This document shows positions 1-7,030 of a DNA stretch of 22,182 nucleotides, one piece after another. The position numbers were made by a program, and so were the translations under genes. The notes under the pieces were generated by a model. It did not search any database. It was not told the origin of the DNA and saw nothing but the letters and a program-made list of their open reading frames with translations. Source of the DNA: Mageeibacillus sp. UBA1193 (GTDB lineage Bacteria; Bacillota; Clostridia; Saccharofermentanales; Saccharofermentanaceae); NCBI GenBank assembly GCA_002310155.1, contig DBYF01000130.1, forward strand, positions 1-22,182, given 5' to 3'. Position 1 is the first letter of the stretch; every line of letters starts with the position of its first letter.

Positions 1-386
1 GCGCCCTTCATGCCCTTCGCGCCCTCAGTAAGAACGAGCTCTGCGCCGTATGCATGAAGCAGGTTTCTTCTTTCGACACTCATCGTATCCGGGAGTGTCA
101 GGATGGCTTTATAGCCTTTGGCTGCAGCTACTGCCGCAAGTCCGATACCGGTGTTACCGGATGTAGGTTCGATGATCGTTGCGCCCGGCTTCAGAAGACC
201 TTTTTCCTCGGCGTCCTCGATCATGGCAAGAGCGATTCTGTCCTTTACGGATCCGGCTGGGTTCAGGTACTCAAGCTTCGCCAGAACAGTCGCCTCTGTG
301 ATCTCTCTTTTCTTCGAATACGCATTCAGCTGAAGAAGCGGCGTATTACCAATCAAATCCAATGCACTTTGCTTAATCTCACTCAT
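1..386 (-). CDS. cysK: cysteine synthase A, N-terminal part (cut by window edge)
   Basis: Makes L-cysteine from O-acetylserine and sulfide with pyridoxal phosphate, in the cytoplasm. The 128 complete codons visible include the PLP-lysine region NPAGSVKDR (Lys48) and the phosphate/substrate loop TSGNTG (75-80), both diagnostic of the O-acetylserine sulfhydrylase family. Start ATG at 386-384 follows a near-perfect AGGAGG with 8-9 nt spacing. The C-terminal part lies outside the window; there is no sign of a broken gene. The gene has its own promoter and a long leader with a Cys-rich peptide and a terminator, and it follows an ABC transporter gene on the same strand. Its partner enzyme, serine acetyltransferase, is encoded at 7031-7957. 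CysK versus CysM is not fully settled from this half, but the motifs favour CysK. Confidence 0.95.
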   Translation of the reverse strand, partial: MSEIKQSALDLIGNTPLLQLNAYSKKREITEATVLAKLEYLNPAGSVKDRIALAMIEDAEEKGLLKPGATIIEPTSGNTGIGLAAVAAAKGYKAILTLPDTMSVERRNLLHAYGAELVLTEGAKGMKG

Positions 387-406
387 TTTAAATTTCCTCC
401 TAAGGT

Positions 407-441
407 AAAAAAATCAGCTGCTACCCTTTTGGTAACAACCG
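407..441 (-). terminator. intrinsic terminator in the cysK leader
   Basis: On the minus strand an 11-bp stem (CGGTTGTTACC pairing with GGTAGCAGCTG, three G-U pairs, loop AAAAG) is followed by A and seven T. It ends about 10 nt before the cysK ribosome site, so readthrough is needed to express cysK. Its 5' arm also takes part in an alternative hairpin at 425-470. Confidence 0.8.
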
Positions 442-470
442 CATCAAAAAACGTTGTTCTCAACAAAAGG
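425..470 (-). promoter_or_regulatory. putative antiterminator hairpin, cysK leader
   Basis: Two helices can stack: CCTTTTG (470-464) with CAAAAGG (431-425), and AACAACG (458-452) with CGGTTGTT (441-434, one bulged G). Both use bases of the terminator stem at 407-441, so the two structures exclude each other. The upstream arm begins 8 nt after the stop codon of the leader peptide. A ribosome that finishes the peptide would therefore cover it, while one stalled on the Cys codons would leave it free. The pairing was found by eye and no energies were computed. Confidence 0.6.
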
Positions 471-478
471 TGTCTTCG

Positions 479-559
479 TTATTTCTTCTTGAAACATGTC
501 GAACACATACAACACATGCAACACATCTGCATAGTTTTCCGATCCATCATATTCTTCAT
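479..559 (-). CDS. Cys/Met-rich leader peptide of cysK (26 aa)
   Basis: A 26-codon ORF starts at ATG 559 after a strong ribosome site (AAGGGGGT, about 6 nt spacing) and stops at TAA 481-479. Residues 12-22 read MCCMCCMCSTC, and the peptide contains 6 Cys and 7 Met before a KKK end. At the DNA level residues 12-20 are three 9-nt tandem units (ATG TGT TGC, ATG TGT TGT, ATG TGT TCG). It lies about 47 nt after the predicted transcription start and just before mutually exclusive antiterminator and terminator hairpins. This is the layout of a leader peptide for transcription attenuation, with cysteine (perhaps also methionine) codons as the sensor. A small metal-binding peptide is the alternative reading. 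Confidence 0.75.
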   Translation of the reverse strand: MKNMMDRKTMQMCCMCCMCSTCFKKK

Positions 560-612
560 GTTTGCTACCCCCTTCTGTCGGTTTTTTTCGCTGCTCTCTT
601 CGAGCTGAGATA

Positions 613-668
613 ATAGTATCACTCACCGTGGTGTTTGAAAAATCGTTTGTAATTATCGTCTGTGATAA
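613..668 (-). promoter_or_regulatory. cysK promoter with LysR-type operator
   Basis: Read on the minus strand: palindrome TTATCACAGACGATAA (668-653), 11-bp gap, -35 TTTTCA (641-636), 17-bp spacer, -10 TACTAT (618-613), predicted start near 606. The same geometry occurs before ssuA and mccB. The -35 is poor, as expected for an activator-dependent promoter. The direct repeat ACGAT-N8-ACGAT runs from the palindrome into the -35 edge and could be the activator's second contact. Confidence 0.65.
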
Positions 669-683
669 CTTTCGGTTATAACA

Positions 684-1367
684 TCAAGAACCCTCGGAAT
701 TGCCTGTTTCCGGTCCCTGCTGTTCTTTCTTTATATCAAAAATACGGTTTGAATACTCTTTTACGTGATCGTCATGCGTGGCGACCAAAACAGAATGGCC
801 GGATCTTACATAATCTGAAAGATAAGAGAGAATGATCCTTCCCGTCTCCGTATCGAGTCCCGTCGTCGGCTCGTCCGCGATCAGAAGAAGAGGTCCGGTA
901 AGCATCGCTCTTGCCAGTGCCGCACGCTTCTGTTCTCCGCCGGAAAGCTCATGCGGGAACCGGTCCGAAAGATCCGCGATCCCGAGTTTCTCAAGATGCT
1001 CTTTTGCTTTTTCTACCAGCTCCGTTTCATCTTTGGACGGATCCTTCAGAAACGGCTCCACGATGTTCTCGAGGATCGTATAGTTCTTCAGGAAGAAGTT
1101 GCTCTGCGGTACATATCCGATCCATCTTCTATGGATCTCCGAGAGTTCCTCGTCTGACAGTGAATACAGATCTCTCCCCTCGAAAAGCACTTGCCCTTCA
1201 TCAGGATCGAGGATACCCGCCAGGACGGCAAGGAGAGTGCTTTTCCCGGAGCCGGATTCGCCCATGACCGCGACGAACTCTCCTTCTTCGATCGATATTT
1301 CAAGTGAATCCAGGATCTTCCTCCGGTTCTGCTTATAACTTTTACTTATCTTTTCTGCGGTAAGCAT
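684..1367 (-). CDS. ABC transporter ATP-binding protein (MacB/LolD type)
   Basis: A 227-residue ATPase that would power the FtsX-type permease encoded immediately upstream. All motifs are intact: Walker A GESGSGKS (36-43), Q-loop in YVPQ (residue 88), signature LSGGE (141-145), Walker B LLIADEP, D-loop TTGLD and H-loop ATHD (His198). Sequence style and length are those of the LolD/MacB/FtsE group, whose members do mechanotransmission or lipoprotein/peptide export rather than ordinary import. The start lies 4 nt after the permease stop with GGAG-rich sequence before it, so the two are translated together. The substrate is unknown. Confidence 0.9.
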   Translation of the reverse strand: MLTAEKISKSYKQNRRKILDSLEISIEEGEFVAVMGESGSGKSTLLAVLAGILDPDEGQVLFEGRDLYSLSDEELSEIHRRWIGYVPQSNFFLKNYTILENIVEPFLKDPSKDETELVEKAKEHLEKLGIADLSDRFPHELSGGEQKRAALARAMLTGPLLLIADEPTTGLDTETGRIILSYLSDYVRSGHSVLVATHDDHVKEYSNRIFDIKKEQQGPETGNSEGS

Positions 1368-1371
1368 CTCC

Positions 1372-2574
1372 TCACTCCTCCTTCCGAAGCGCCAGATACG
1401 GCTCGATATTCGTAGTATGTACGATAAAGAAAATAGATGACAGGAACACGATCAGGAACACGCCTGCGATGATCAGCAGGATCTGAAGGATAGTAGAACC
1501 GAACCCCGGACCCAGATACGGCATATTCAGCGACTGCCCGATGTACCGGCCGAACGGGATCACGATAAGCGCGCCGAGAAGGCACCCCGAGACGGCACCC
1601 GTCAGGCTGATGATCCCCAGTTCCGACAGGAGCTTCCGGATCAGATCTTTTTTCGTATGGCCGAGCACACGAAGAAGGGCGACCTCCTGCTTTCTTCCCT
1701 TCATGATGATGCTGTTGATGATCAGCAGGATCGCGACCAGAAGTGTACCGAGGGAGATCGAGATCACACTGACGACACCCGTGATCCTGCCGAGACTTCC
1801 GGCAAGGGATTCATGGAGTTTCTTCGGGTATACGACATCGAAGATATCGCCGATCGTCTTGTGAGCTGAATCGATGACTTCTTCTGTCGTATGCGAACCG
1901 TCGACATTGATAAAGATCGAAGATAGGATATCACCTTTCTTCTGCTCCTCGGTCAGAAAAGAACCTTTCTCCTCCGCGTGCGCCAGCAGTTCCGCCTTCG
2001 CGTCGAGCGAGAAATAGACGGAGCTGTCGAGCGCCGTTCCCGTTCTCGCCATCTGCGATACGATCGGATATTCCTGCCCGAAGAGCTTGATCCTTCCGTT
2101 TTCACTAACGATATCGCTTCCGACGACGACAGAGTCTCCGGACAGCCCCTTCTTATACTCCGTTTCGATCCAGGGACCGACAACAAAATCACTGTCCGGA
2201 TCAAAGAAAACGATCTGCACTTCACTGCTGCAGCAGTCTGCTGCCAGGGACTTGAGGAAGCACTGGGATGTCACCTCGGAGATCCCTTCGATCCCCAGGA
2301 CCTTCTCATAGACGGCACCATCGAAATAGAAATTACTTCTGCTTCCTTCCAGAAGCATGTTTTCCGCTTTTTCTTTCTCGCCTCTCGGCACCAGCATGAT
2401 GTCCGCGCCGAGACGTTTCTTCATGTTGCCCATGCCTTTTTTCAGGCTGATGCTGATGACAGATCCCGCGAGGAGCATCACCGAAAGGATGACGACAGTT
2501 GCCAAAAGGCACGCGTTATAGAACGCGTGTCTTCGGATATCTTTTATCGTATTGTTGCTTTTCTTTTTACTCAT
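1372..2574 (-). CDS. ABC transporter permease, FtsX/MacB family
   Basis: A 400-residue membrane protein with the MacB layout: one N-terminal membrane segment (about 18-45), a large extracytoplasmic domain (about 46-265) and three C-terminal segments (about 267-292, 318-348, 368-392) forming the FtsX domain. An adjacent cysteine pair (ADCCSS, about residue 111) lies in the outer domain. Start ATG 2574 overlaps the TAA of the DUF4418 gene (TAATG), indicating translational coupling, and the ATPase follows 4 nt after its stop. The DUF4418-permease-ATPase trio is a unit I recognise from other anaerobic Firmicutes. Its substrate is not known. Confidence 0.85.
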   Translation of the reverse strand: MSKKKSNNTIKDIRRHAFYNACLLATVVILSVMLLAGSVISISLKKGMGNMKKRLGADIMLVPRGEKEKAENMLLEGSRSNFYFDGAVYEKVLGIEGISEVTSQCFLKSLAADCCSSEVQIVFFDPDSDFVVGPWIETEYKKGLSGDSVVVGSDIVSENGRIKLFGQEYPIVSQMARTGTALDSSVYFSLDAKAELLAHAEEKGSFLTEEQKKGDILSSIFINVDGSHTTEEVIDSAHKTIGDIFDVVYPKKLHESLAGSLGRITGVVSVISISLGTLLVAILLIINSIIMKGRKQEVALLRVLGHTKKDLIRKLLSELGIISLTGAVSGCLLGALIVIPFGRYIGQSLNMPYLGPGFGSTILQILLIIAGVFLIVFLSSIFFIVHTTNIEPYLALRKEE

Positions 2575-2969
2575 TACTCTTGTTCACTCTTGGCAAGGAC
2601 AAAGATCTCGGCAGCAGCTGTGACCGCAAGGAGAACACTCAGCACAATGAGAGCCGGAAGTGTCTTTACCCGGCAGGCCATGTCACTCTTCTTGCACAGG
2701 CCGGTAAGCTTGAGCGGAAGCGCCAGCACGAGTGCTGCATTAAGGAACTGTGCGATCGAAAGGCCGATACGGATATCTTTATTTTTCAGGAAGAAAGATA
2801 CGACTCCGATCGCCGCGATCAGAAGGCCGATACCGATCTCCGCCTTTTTCGTAAAGAAGCAGGCCATCTTCATCTCGCTTTCGCACACCGGGAAAATCAC
2901 TGTCGGTGCAAGTATAACGAGAAGTCCGAGAAGGACGAAAGCGGCTGCAAAGATAATTCTGTTTTTCAT
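2574..2969 (-). CDS. DUF4418 family membrane protein
   Basis: A 131-residue protein with four predicted membrane helices (about 5-27, 44-61, 67-90, 104-126). The extracytoplasmic-side loops carry two similar short motifs, VC-ESEMKMAC (Cys29, Cys37) and LC-KKSDMAC (Cys92, Cys99). The Cys/Met pattern and length match DUF4418, which has no assigned function. The start is preceded by GAGGAA at 7 nt. It lies 45 nt after the SsuB-type ATPase stop and overlaps the FtsX-type permease, so it is probably a subunit or partner of that transporter. A thiol or metal role for the Cys/Met motifs is only inference. Confidence 0.75.
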   Translation of the reverse strand: MKNRIIFAAAFVLLGLLVILAPTVIFPVCESEMKMACFFTKKAEIGIGLLIAAIGVVSFFLKNKDIRIGLSIAQFLNAALVLALPLKLTGLCKKSDMACRVKTLPALIVLSVLLAVTAAAEIFVLAKSEQE

Positions 2970-3014
2970 TGTTTATTCCTCACTTTTATAGATGTGTTTG
3001 GGTCTGTTTTCCTT

Positions 3015-3800
3015 TTACAGATAGTACTCGACTTCATCCACTTTACCGCCGAGATTCAGTACGTTCAGGATCTTCGTTCTGTATTCCTGGAACGTGTCCT
3101 GGGCACGAGCCCTCGGACGTGGAAGGTTGATATCGATAATAGCTTCGACTTTTGATGGTCTGGCCGACATAACAACGACTTGATCGGACATGTAGACCGC
3201 CTCATCGACATCGTGGGTGACCATGATCATGGTCATGTTGTGTTTCTTCCAGATGTCGATGATCTCATCCTGCAGATTCATTCTCGTAAAGGCGTCGAGC
3301 GCGCCGAGCGGCTCATCGAGAAGAAGTACAGACGGGTGTCCTACCAGCGCTCTGGCCAGAGACGCTCTCTGCTGCATACCTCCCGACAGCTGGTGCGGAT
3401 AAGATTTCTCGAATCCTTCCAGTCCGACAAGTTTGATATATTCCTGTACGGACTTCTTCTCATTCTTATAGATGTGACGCGCCTTCAGACCGAACGCGAT
3501 GTTCTTCTCGACCGTAAGCCACGGGAAGAGGTTACTTCCCTGGAAAGCAAAGCCTCTGTCAGAGCCCGGCTTCCGGATCTCTTTTCCGTCCAGATAGAGC
3601 TCACCTTTGGTGGCTTTATCCAGTCCGCCGATGATGCGGAGGAGTGTGGACTTACCGCATCCCGAAGGACCGATCAGACTGATGAAAGATCCCGGCTTGA
3701 TATCCAGAGAAAAACCGTTTAATGCCAGGATATCTTCCTGTGACGGATCCGTATTCGGAAACTTCTTGTATACATCTTTAATGCTGATCTCGCCTACCAT
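3015..3800 (-). CDS. ssuB: ABC transporter ATP-binding protein, SsuB/TauB type
   Basis: ATPase of the nitrate/sulfonate/taurine importer family. With the start chosen here it has 261 residues: Walker A GPSGCGKS (44-51), Q-loop FAFQ, signature LSGGM (138-142), Walker B VLLLDEP followed by LGALD, and H-loop VTHD. An in-frame ATG at 3821 would add seven residues but has no ribosome site; the ATG at 3800 has AAAGGAG 8 nt upstream. The start overlaps the last codons of the permease (ATGGTAG), typical of a tightly coupled operon. Context (cysK, cysE, patB) suggests an organosulfur substrate, but the family also carries thiamine precursors, nitrate and others. Confidence 0.85.
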   Translation of the reverse strand: MVGEISIKDVYKKFPNTDPSQEDILALNGFSLDIKPGSFISLIGPSGCGKSTLLRIIGGLDKATKGELYLDGKEIRKPGSDRGFAFQGSNLFPWLTVEKNIAFGLKARHIYKNEKKSVQEYIKLVGLEGFEKSYPHQLSGGMQQRASLARALVGHPSVLLLDEPLGALDAFTRMNLQDEIIDIWKKHNMTMIMVTHDVDEAVYMSDQVVVMSARPSKVEAIIDINLPRPRARAQDTFQEYRTKILNVLNLGGKVDEVEYYL

Positions 3801-4756
3801 TTGATGACTCCTTTCTGCCATGTCAGTACTCTGTCGCGAACCTTGAAGAGGATCGTCAGTGTCAGAGAACAGATCACGGCGATGATGATCAGTCCGGCAT
3901 ATACGCCATCGTATAGCATGACGGACTTCTGCCAGTTGATGTACCAGCCGATACCGCTTGAATTACCGTTCATCTCGACCGCCATCAGTGTGGCAAACGA
4001 AGATACCGTTCCGTAGAAGGCCCCGAGGAAGATGCTCGGCATCGCGGCCGGGATCGCTACGTGGATGATCTGATAAAGTGTCGAAGCACCAAGTGTTCTC
4101 GATACTTCGAAATTAACGTTGTTGATGCTCTGGATGCCGGAGCTGGTCATCAGGGTGACCGGGAACCATACGGCAAATGCGATCAGGAATACGTTTGCCG
4201 CGTGCGTCGTCGGGAATGTCGATAGCGCCAGCGGGATCCACGCGGTCGTCGGGATCGGTCCGATGATCTTCGTGATCGGATTGAGCCAGTATCCTACGAC
4301 CTTAAAGTATCCGAGCATAAGACCCGTCAGGAATCCCACGGAAGCGCCCCAGACAAATCCCGTCGCAAGCAGTTTCAGCGAATCTCCGACATTCTTCAGC
4401 AGGAACTCCCTGCTCTCGACCAGAAGTCCGATGATGCGGTCCAGTGACGGAAAGTACAGTGTCGGCAGCATCGTAGTCTTTGTCGTTACGAAGTTCAGCA
4501 GAAGCAGAAAGACGATCACTCCCGTCAGAAACGGTGCTTTATAAAGGATTCTCTTTCTGATCTTCTCATTGAAAAGTCCGATCAGGATCTCCAGAAGGAT
4601 CACGGCTCCGACCAGGGCCAGGAAATACAGGTAGTACGGGTGCGCCATCTTCTTCTGTTTTCCGTTATCCTCTACTTTGTAGTAGACCAGAACTGAAATT
4701 GCTATTGCGATGAACGGCAATAGCAACTTCAGAACGGTAAAAAGTTTCTTTTTCAT
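3794..4756 (-). CDS. ssuC: ABC transporter permease, SsuC/TauC type
   Basis: A 320-residue inner-membrane permease of the sulfonate/taurine family. The usual core of the family starts near residue 95, and the EAA-type coupling loop EVSRTLGAS...IPAAMP lies at about 217-240. It is about 60 residues longer than common SsuC proteins because of three extra N-terminal hydrophobic segments (about 11-27, 41-62, 74-92). The start has AAAGAGG upstream, and it sits 17 nt after the stop of the binding-protein gene. The 3' end overlaps ssuB by 7 nt. Assignment to a family is firm; the substrate is inferred from neighbours only. Confidence 0.85.
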   Translation of the reverse strand: MKKKLFTVLKLLLPFIAIAISVLVYYKVEDNGKQKKMAHPYYLYFLALVGAVILLEILIGLFNEKIRKRILYKAPFLTGVIVFLLLLNFVTTKTTMLPTLYFPSLDRIIGLLVESREFLLKNVGDSLKLLATGFVWGASVGFLTGLMLGYFKVVGYWLNPITKIIGPIPTTAWIPLALSTFPTTHAANVFLIAFAVWFPVTLMTSSGIQSINNVNFEVSRTLGASTLYQIIHVAIPAAMPSIFLGAFYGTVSSFATLMAVEMNGNSSGIGWYINWQKSVMLYDGVYAGLIIIAVICSLTLTILFKVRDRVLTWQKGVIKW

Positions 4757-4773
4757 GAAAACCTCTTTCCCGG

Positions 4774-5859
4774 TTACTTGTTCACCTCGACAAATTGTCC
4801 GTTCTCATATTTATATGAATCCGGAACACCCTCAAAGCTGGTGAATGCTTTGTTGATGAAAACCTGCGGATCCGCCTCCTTCAGCTCTCCGATCCTGACC
4901 AGTTCGTTCGTCGCGTTCGTGATCGTATCTGCCGCGATACTGACGGACGGTCCGTAGTTATACGAAGCCAGAAGTGACGCATTGACCTCAAGGTCGCCCG
5001 AACACTGGTTATGCTCGATCTGGATTCTTGCCGCTTCTTTCGGATTCGCCTGTACAAAAGCACTTGCCTTCAGCATGGCCCGGGTATATGCCGCCGCGGC
5101 TTTCGGATTCTCTTTCGCGAGCTTCGTTGTCACGAATGCCATACAGCAGTACTCATTGGCGAACTTCTCATCTGTACTTAAGTCGAGGATTTTCTTAAAG
5201 TGGTACTCCTGCTCGGCGCTGTATGCGACCGGATCGTGAAGGGCAACAACATCGACTGCGCCATTTTCAAGTGCCAGCGGCAGATCCGTAAGTCCGTATA
5301 CGACCCACTCGACTTCGAGGTTTTCGGTCGTAACACCGATGCCGTTATCGTAGAGCAGTCTCTTCAGTGCGATGACCGAGGAATCTCCGATACCCGGTAC
5401 ACCGATCTTCTTTCCCTTCAGGTCTGCGATCGAGTTGATCCCCGAACCTTCCTTGGTGTAGTACTTCGTACATCCTGTATGAAGTCCTGCGGTAAATGTG
5501 ATCTCGAGTCCGTTATCGATCTGCGGGATCATCGCGCCGGCGAGCTGTGTCGATGCCTGGACCTTATTGGAAGCGACCAGATCCGAAAGATTATTCAGAT
5601 CGATCTCCTCGACTCTCCATGTAACACCCGCCTTAGCAAACTCCTCTTCGAAGTATCCGTTGTCGATCGCGATGTGCAGTGGCGCCAGGCAGAGCGATCC
5701 ATTCGCGGTTCCGATGATGACATCGACATCACCGCTGCTCTGTCCGCCGGCCGCTGTCGTTCCCTCACTGCTTTTCTTCTTACTACATGCTGTCAAACTC
5801 GTTATACTCATCGCCGCGATCAGCATCACGGATAAAACTCTTCCTGCTAACTTCTTCAT
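4774..5859 (-). CDS. ssuA: ABC transporter substrate-binding lipoprotein, SsuA/NMT1 type
   Basis: Exported lipoprotein that captures the substrate for the SsuBC-type transporter. From the start used here (361 aa) there is a basic start (MKKLAGR), a hydrophobic stretch and a lipobox LTAC with Cys25 as the lipidated residue, then a Lys/Ser/Gly-rich linker and an NMT1/THI5-like periplasmic-binding fold. An ATG three codons further upstream (5868) overlaps the spacing of the GGGAGG ribosome site, leaving only 1-2 nt; the ATG at 5859 has about 10 nt and is preferred. No sulfonate monooxygenase (SsuD, TauD) is present in the window, so the ligand could be a sulfonate, a thiol compound or something else. 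Confidence 0.85.
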   Translation of the reverse strand: MKKLAGRVLSVMLIAAMSITSLTACSKKKSSEGTTAAGGQSSGDVDVIIGTANGSLCLAPLHIAIDNGYFEEEFAKAGVTWRVEEIDLNNLSDLVASNKVQASTQLAGAMIPQIDNGLEITFTAGLHTGCTKYYTKEGSGINSIADLKGKKIGVPGIGDSSVIALKRLLYDNGIGVTTENLEVEWVVYGLTDLPLALENGAVDVVALHDPVAYSAEQEYHFKKILDLSTDEKFANEYCCMAFVTTKLAKENPKAAAAYTRAMLKASAFVQANPKEAARIQIEHNQCSGDLEVNASLLASYNYGPSVSIAADTITNATNELVRIGELKEADPQVFINKAFTSFEGVPDSYKYENGQFVEVNK

Positions 5860-5886
5860 GTGTTTCATTCCTCCCTTATCTTTTGC

Positions 5887-5926
5887 AAAAAGAAAAGAAC
5901 CTGCGACGCGTCCGTCACCGGTTCTT
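5887..5926 (-). terminator. intrinsic terminator in the ssuA leader
   Basis: On the minus strand a 14-position stem with a single mismatch (AAGAACC-GGTGACG against CGTCGCA-GGTTCTT, loop GACG) is followed by TTCTTTTT. It stands between the ssu promoter and the ssuA ribosome site, so transcription must pass it to reach ssuA. Confidence 0.75.
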
Positions 5927-5941
5927 ACCGCTTAAGACCGG
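5918..5941 (-). promoter_or_regulatory. putative antiterminator, ssuA leader
   Basis: CCGGTCTTA (5941-5933) can pair with TAAGAACCGG (5927-5918, one bulged A) around the loop AGCGG. The 3' arm is the 5' arm of the terminator at 5887-5926, so the two hairpins exclude each other. The predicted transcript starts only about 15 nt upstream, at about 5956, which is too short for a known riboswitch aptamer. I found no leader peptide with informative codons. Confidence 0.5.
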
Positions 5942-5962
5942 ATCTCCTTTTCGCTTGGGAAA

Positions 5963-6018
5963 AGAATATCATTGAAATCCGTTCTTGAATAATGCTTAAC
6001 TTTTATCGTTTGCGATAA
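5963..6018 (-). promoter_or_regulatory. ssuA promoter with LysR-type operator
   Basis: Read on the minus strand: perfect palindromic arms TTATCG-CAAA-CGATAA (6018-6003), 11-bp gap, -35 TATTCA (5991-5986), 17-bp spacer, -10 TATTCT (5968-5963), predicted start near 5956. ATTATTCAAGAA around the -35 is shared with the mccB promoter. It lies directly downstream of the LysR gene at 6077-6979, so that regulator is a natural candidate. Confidence 0.65.
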
Positions 6019-6076
6019 CCCTGTCTTATCGCGAAAAGCACTCGTCTTTCCTCGTATTTTCAGGGCTTTTCGGGAT

Positions 6077-6979
6077 TTACTCCTTGTACTTCAGAAGTTC
6101 ATCGACATATCTCTGGCCGATCTCGCTGAGTTTGTGATTCGCTCGCACGATATACCCGATCGTCAGCGGATCTTCTTCCTTAAGTTTGATCGTAACGAAA
6201 TCCTTCTTGATCGCGAGACTGTCGGTCATGATGCCCGTACCGATCGAATAGCCGTTCATCGCGGCCATCAGTTCCGCGGAGGTCGCACGGTCATTCGTCT
6301 TGATGAGCTTATCGAAATCGTAGTCACCGAGCGCTTCCTCAGTAAGATAGAAATCATTCTCGCTGCTCTGGTCAAAAGAAATACACGGATACTCAGAAAG
6401 CTCGTCGAGCGACAGTGCTTTTTTCTTAGATAGCGGATGATCCTTCCAGACATACACGAATGTCTCCCTCGTGATCAGGGGGTGAAAATCCAGCTGGAAT
6501 TCACGGAAGAGTTTCTTCATGACCTTCTCTGATGTTCTCGAATACGAGATCACGCCGACCTCACTGTCGAGGCTTCTGACGTTGTTCAGAACTTCATCCG
6601 TCCGGGTCTCATGCACGGCGAAAGTATACTTGCCGGAATCAAATTCCTTGACGACATTGATAAACGCGTGCACCGCAAATACATAGTGCTGCATCGACAC
6701 GCTGAAGTGCTTCTTATCAAGGTCTTTATCGAGATATCTGTCTTCGATCAGTTCATACTGGCTGACCGCTTCCTTCGCATAGACAAGGAATTCTTTACCC
6801 GCGTCCGTCAGACGGATGCCCTTGTTTGTTCTCTCAAAAAGCTGGATGTTCAGTTCTTCTTCCAGTTCACGGATCGTCGAAGACAGCGCCGGCTGCGAAA
6901 CGAAAAGACGGCTTGCCGCCTCCCGGAACGACTTGGAATTCGCGATCGCGATCACATACTTCAACTGAAGGATCGTCAT
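6077..6979 (-). CDS. LysR-family transcriptional regulator (LysR 1)
   Basis: A 300-residue DNA-binding activator. Residues 1-60 form the winged helix-turn-helix (FREAASRLFVSQPALSSTIRELEEEL...FERTNKG), followed by the LysR substrate-binding domain. The sequence FSVSMQHYVFAVHAFINVV near residue 95 is almost shared with the second LysR at 10569-11480 (FHVSMQHYTFAVNAFVEVI), so the two are paralogues. It has a clear ribosome site (ACAGGAG, 7-8 nt) and is the last gene of the mccB-patB-SAT operon, 51 nt after the acetyltransferase stop. It directly precedes the ssuA promoter. O-acetylserine or a related metabolite is a plausible inducer by analogy with CysB-type regulators, but this is not shown by the sequence. 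Confidence 0.9.
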   Translation of the reverse strand: MTILQLKYVIAIANSKSFREAASRLFVSQPALSSTIRELEEELNIQLFERTNKGIRLTDAGKEFLVYAKEAVSQYELIEDRYLDKDLDKKHFSVSMQHYVFAVHAFINVVKEFDSGKYTFAVHETRTDEVLNNVRSLDSEVGVISYSRTSEKVMKKLFREFQLDFHPLITRETFVYVWKDHPLSKKKALSLDELSEYPCISFDQSSENDFYLTEEALGDYDFDKLIKTNDRATSAELMAAMNGYSIGTGIMTDSLAIKKDFVTIKLKEEDPLTIGYIVRANHKLSEIGQRYVDELLKYKE

Positions 6980-7030
6980 AAGTTTTCTCCTGTCCGTCCG
7001 GCTTCGACCTTGGTGAGCAGATGTATGCTC

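Noticed and set aside
54..608. 184-residue plus-strand reading frame at the left edge
   Set aside because: It lies antisense to cysK and its leader. Its translation has no family features and it lacks a ribosome site.
444..626. 60-residue minus-strand frame overlapping the cysK leader peptide
   Set aside because: Its first codon lies upstream of the predicted transcription start, within the promoter, and has no ribosome site. The 26-codon frame at 559-479 has both.
387..683. T-box or SAM riboswitch in the cysK leader
   Set aside because: No T-box core sequence and no S-box-like helices were seen. The leader is explained better by the Cys-rich ORF and attenuator.
1978..2991. 337-residue plus-strand open frame
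   Set aside because: Antisense to the FtsX-type permease and DUF4418, with no recognisable domain.
5860..6076. SAM or other riboswitch before ssuA
   Set aside because: The distance from predicted start to terminator is too short for an aptamer, and no known core motif is visible.
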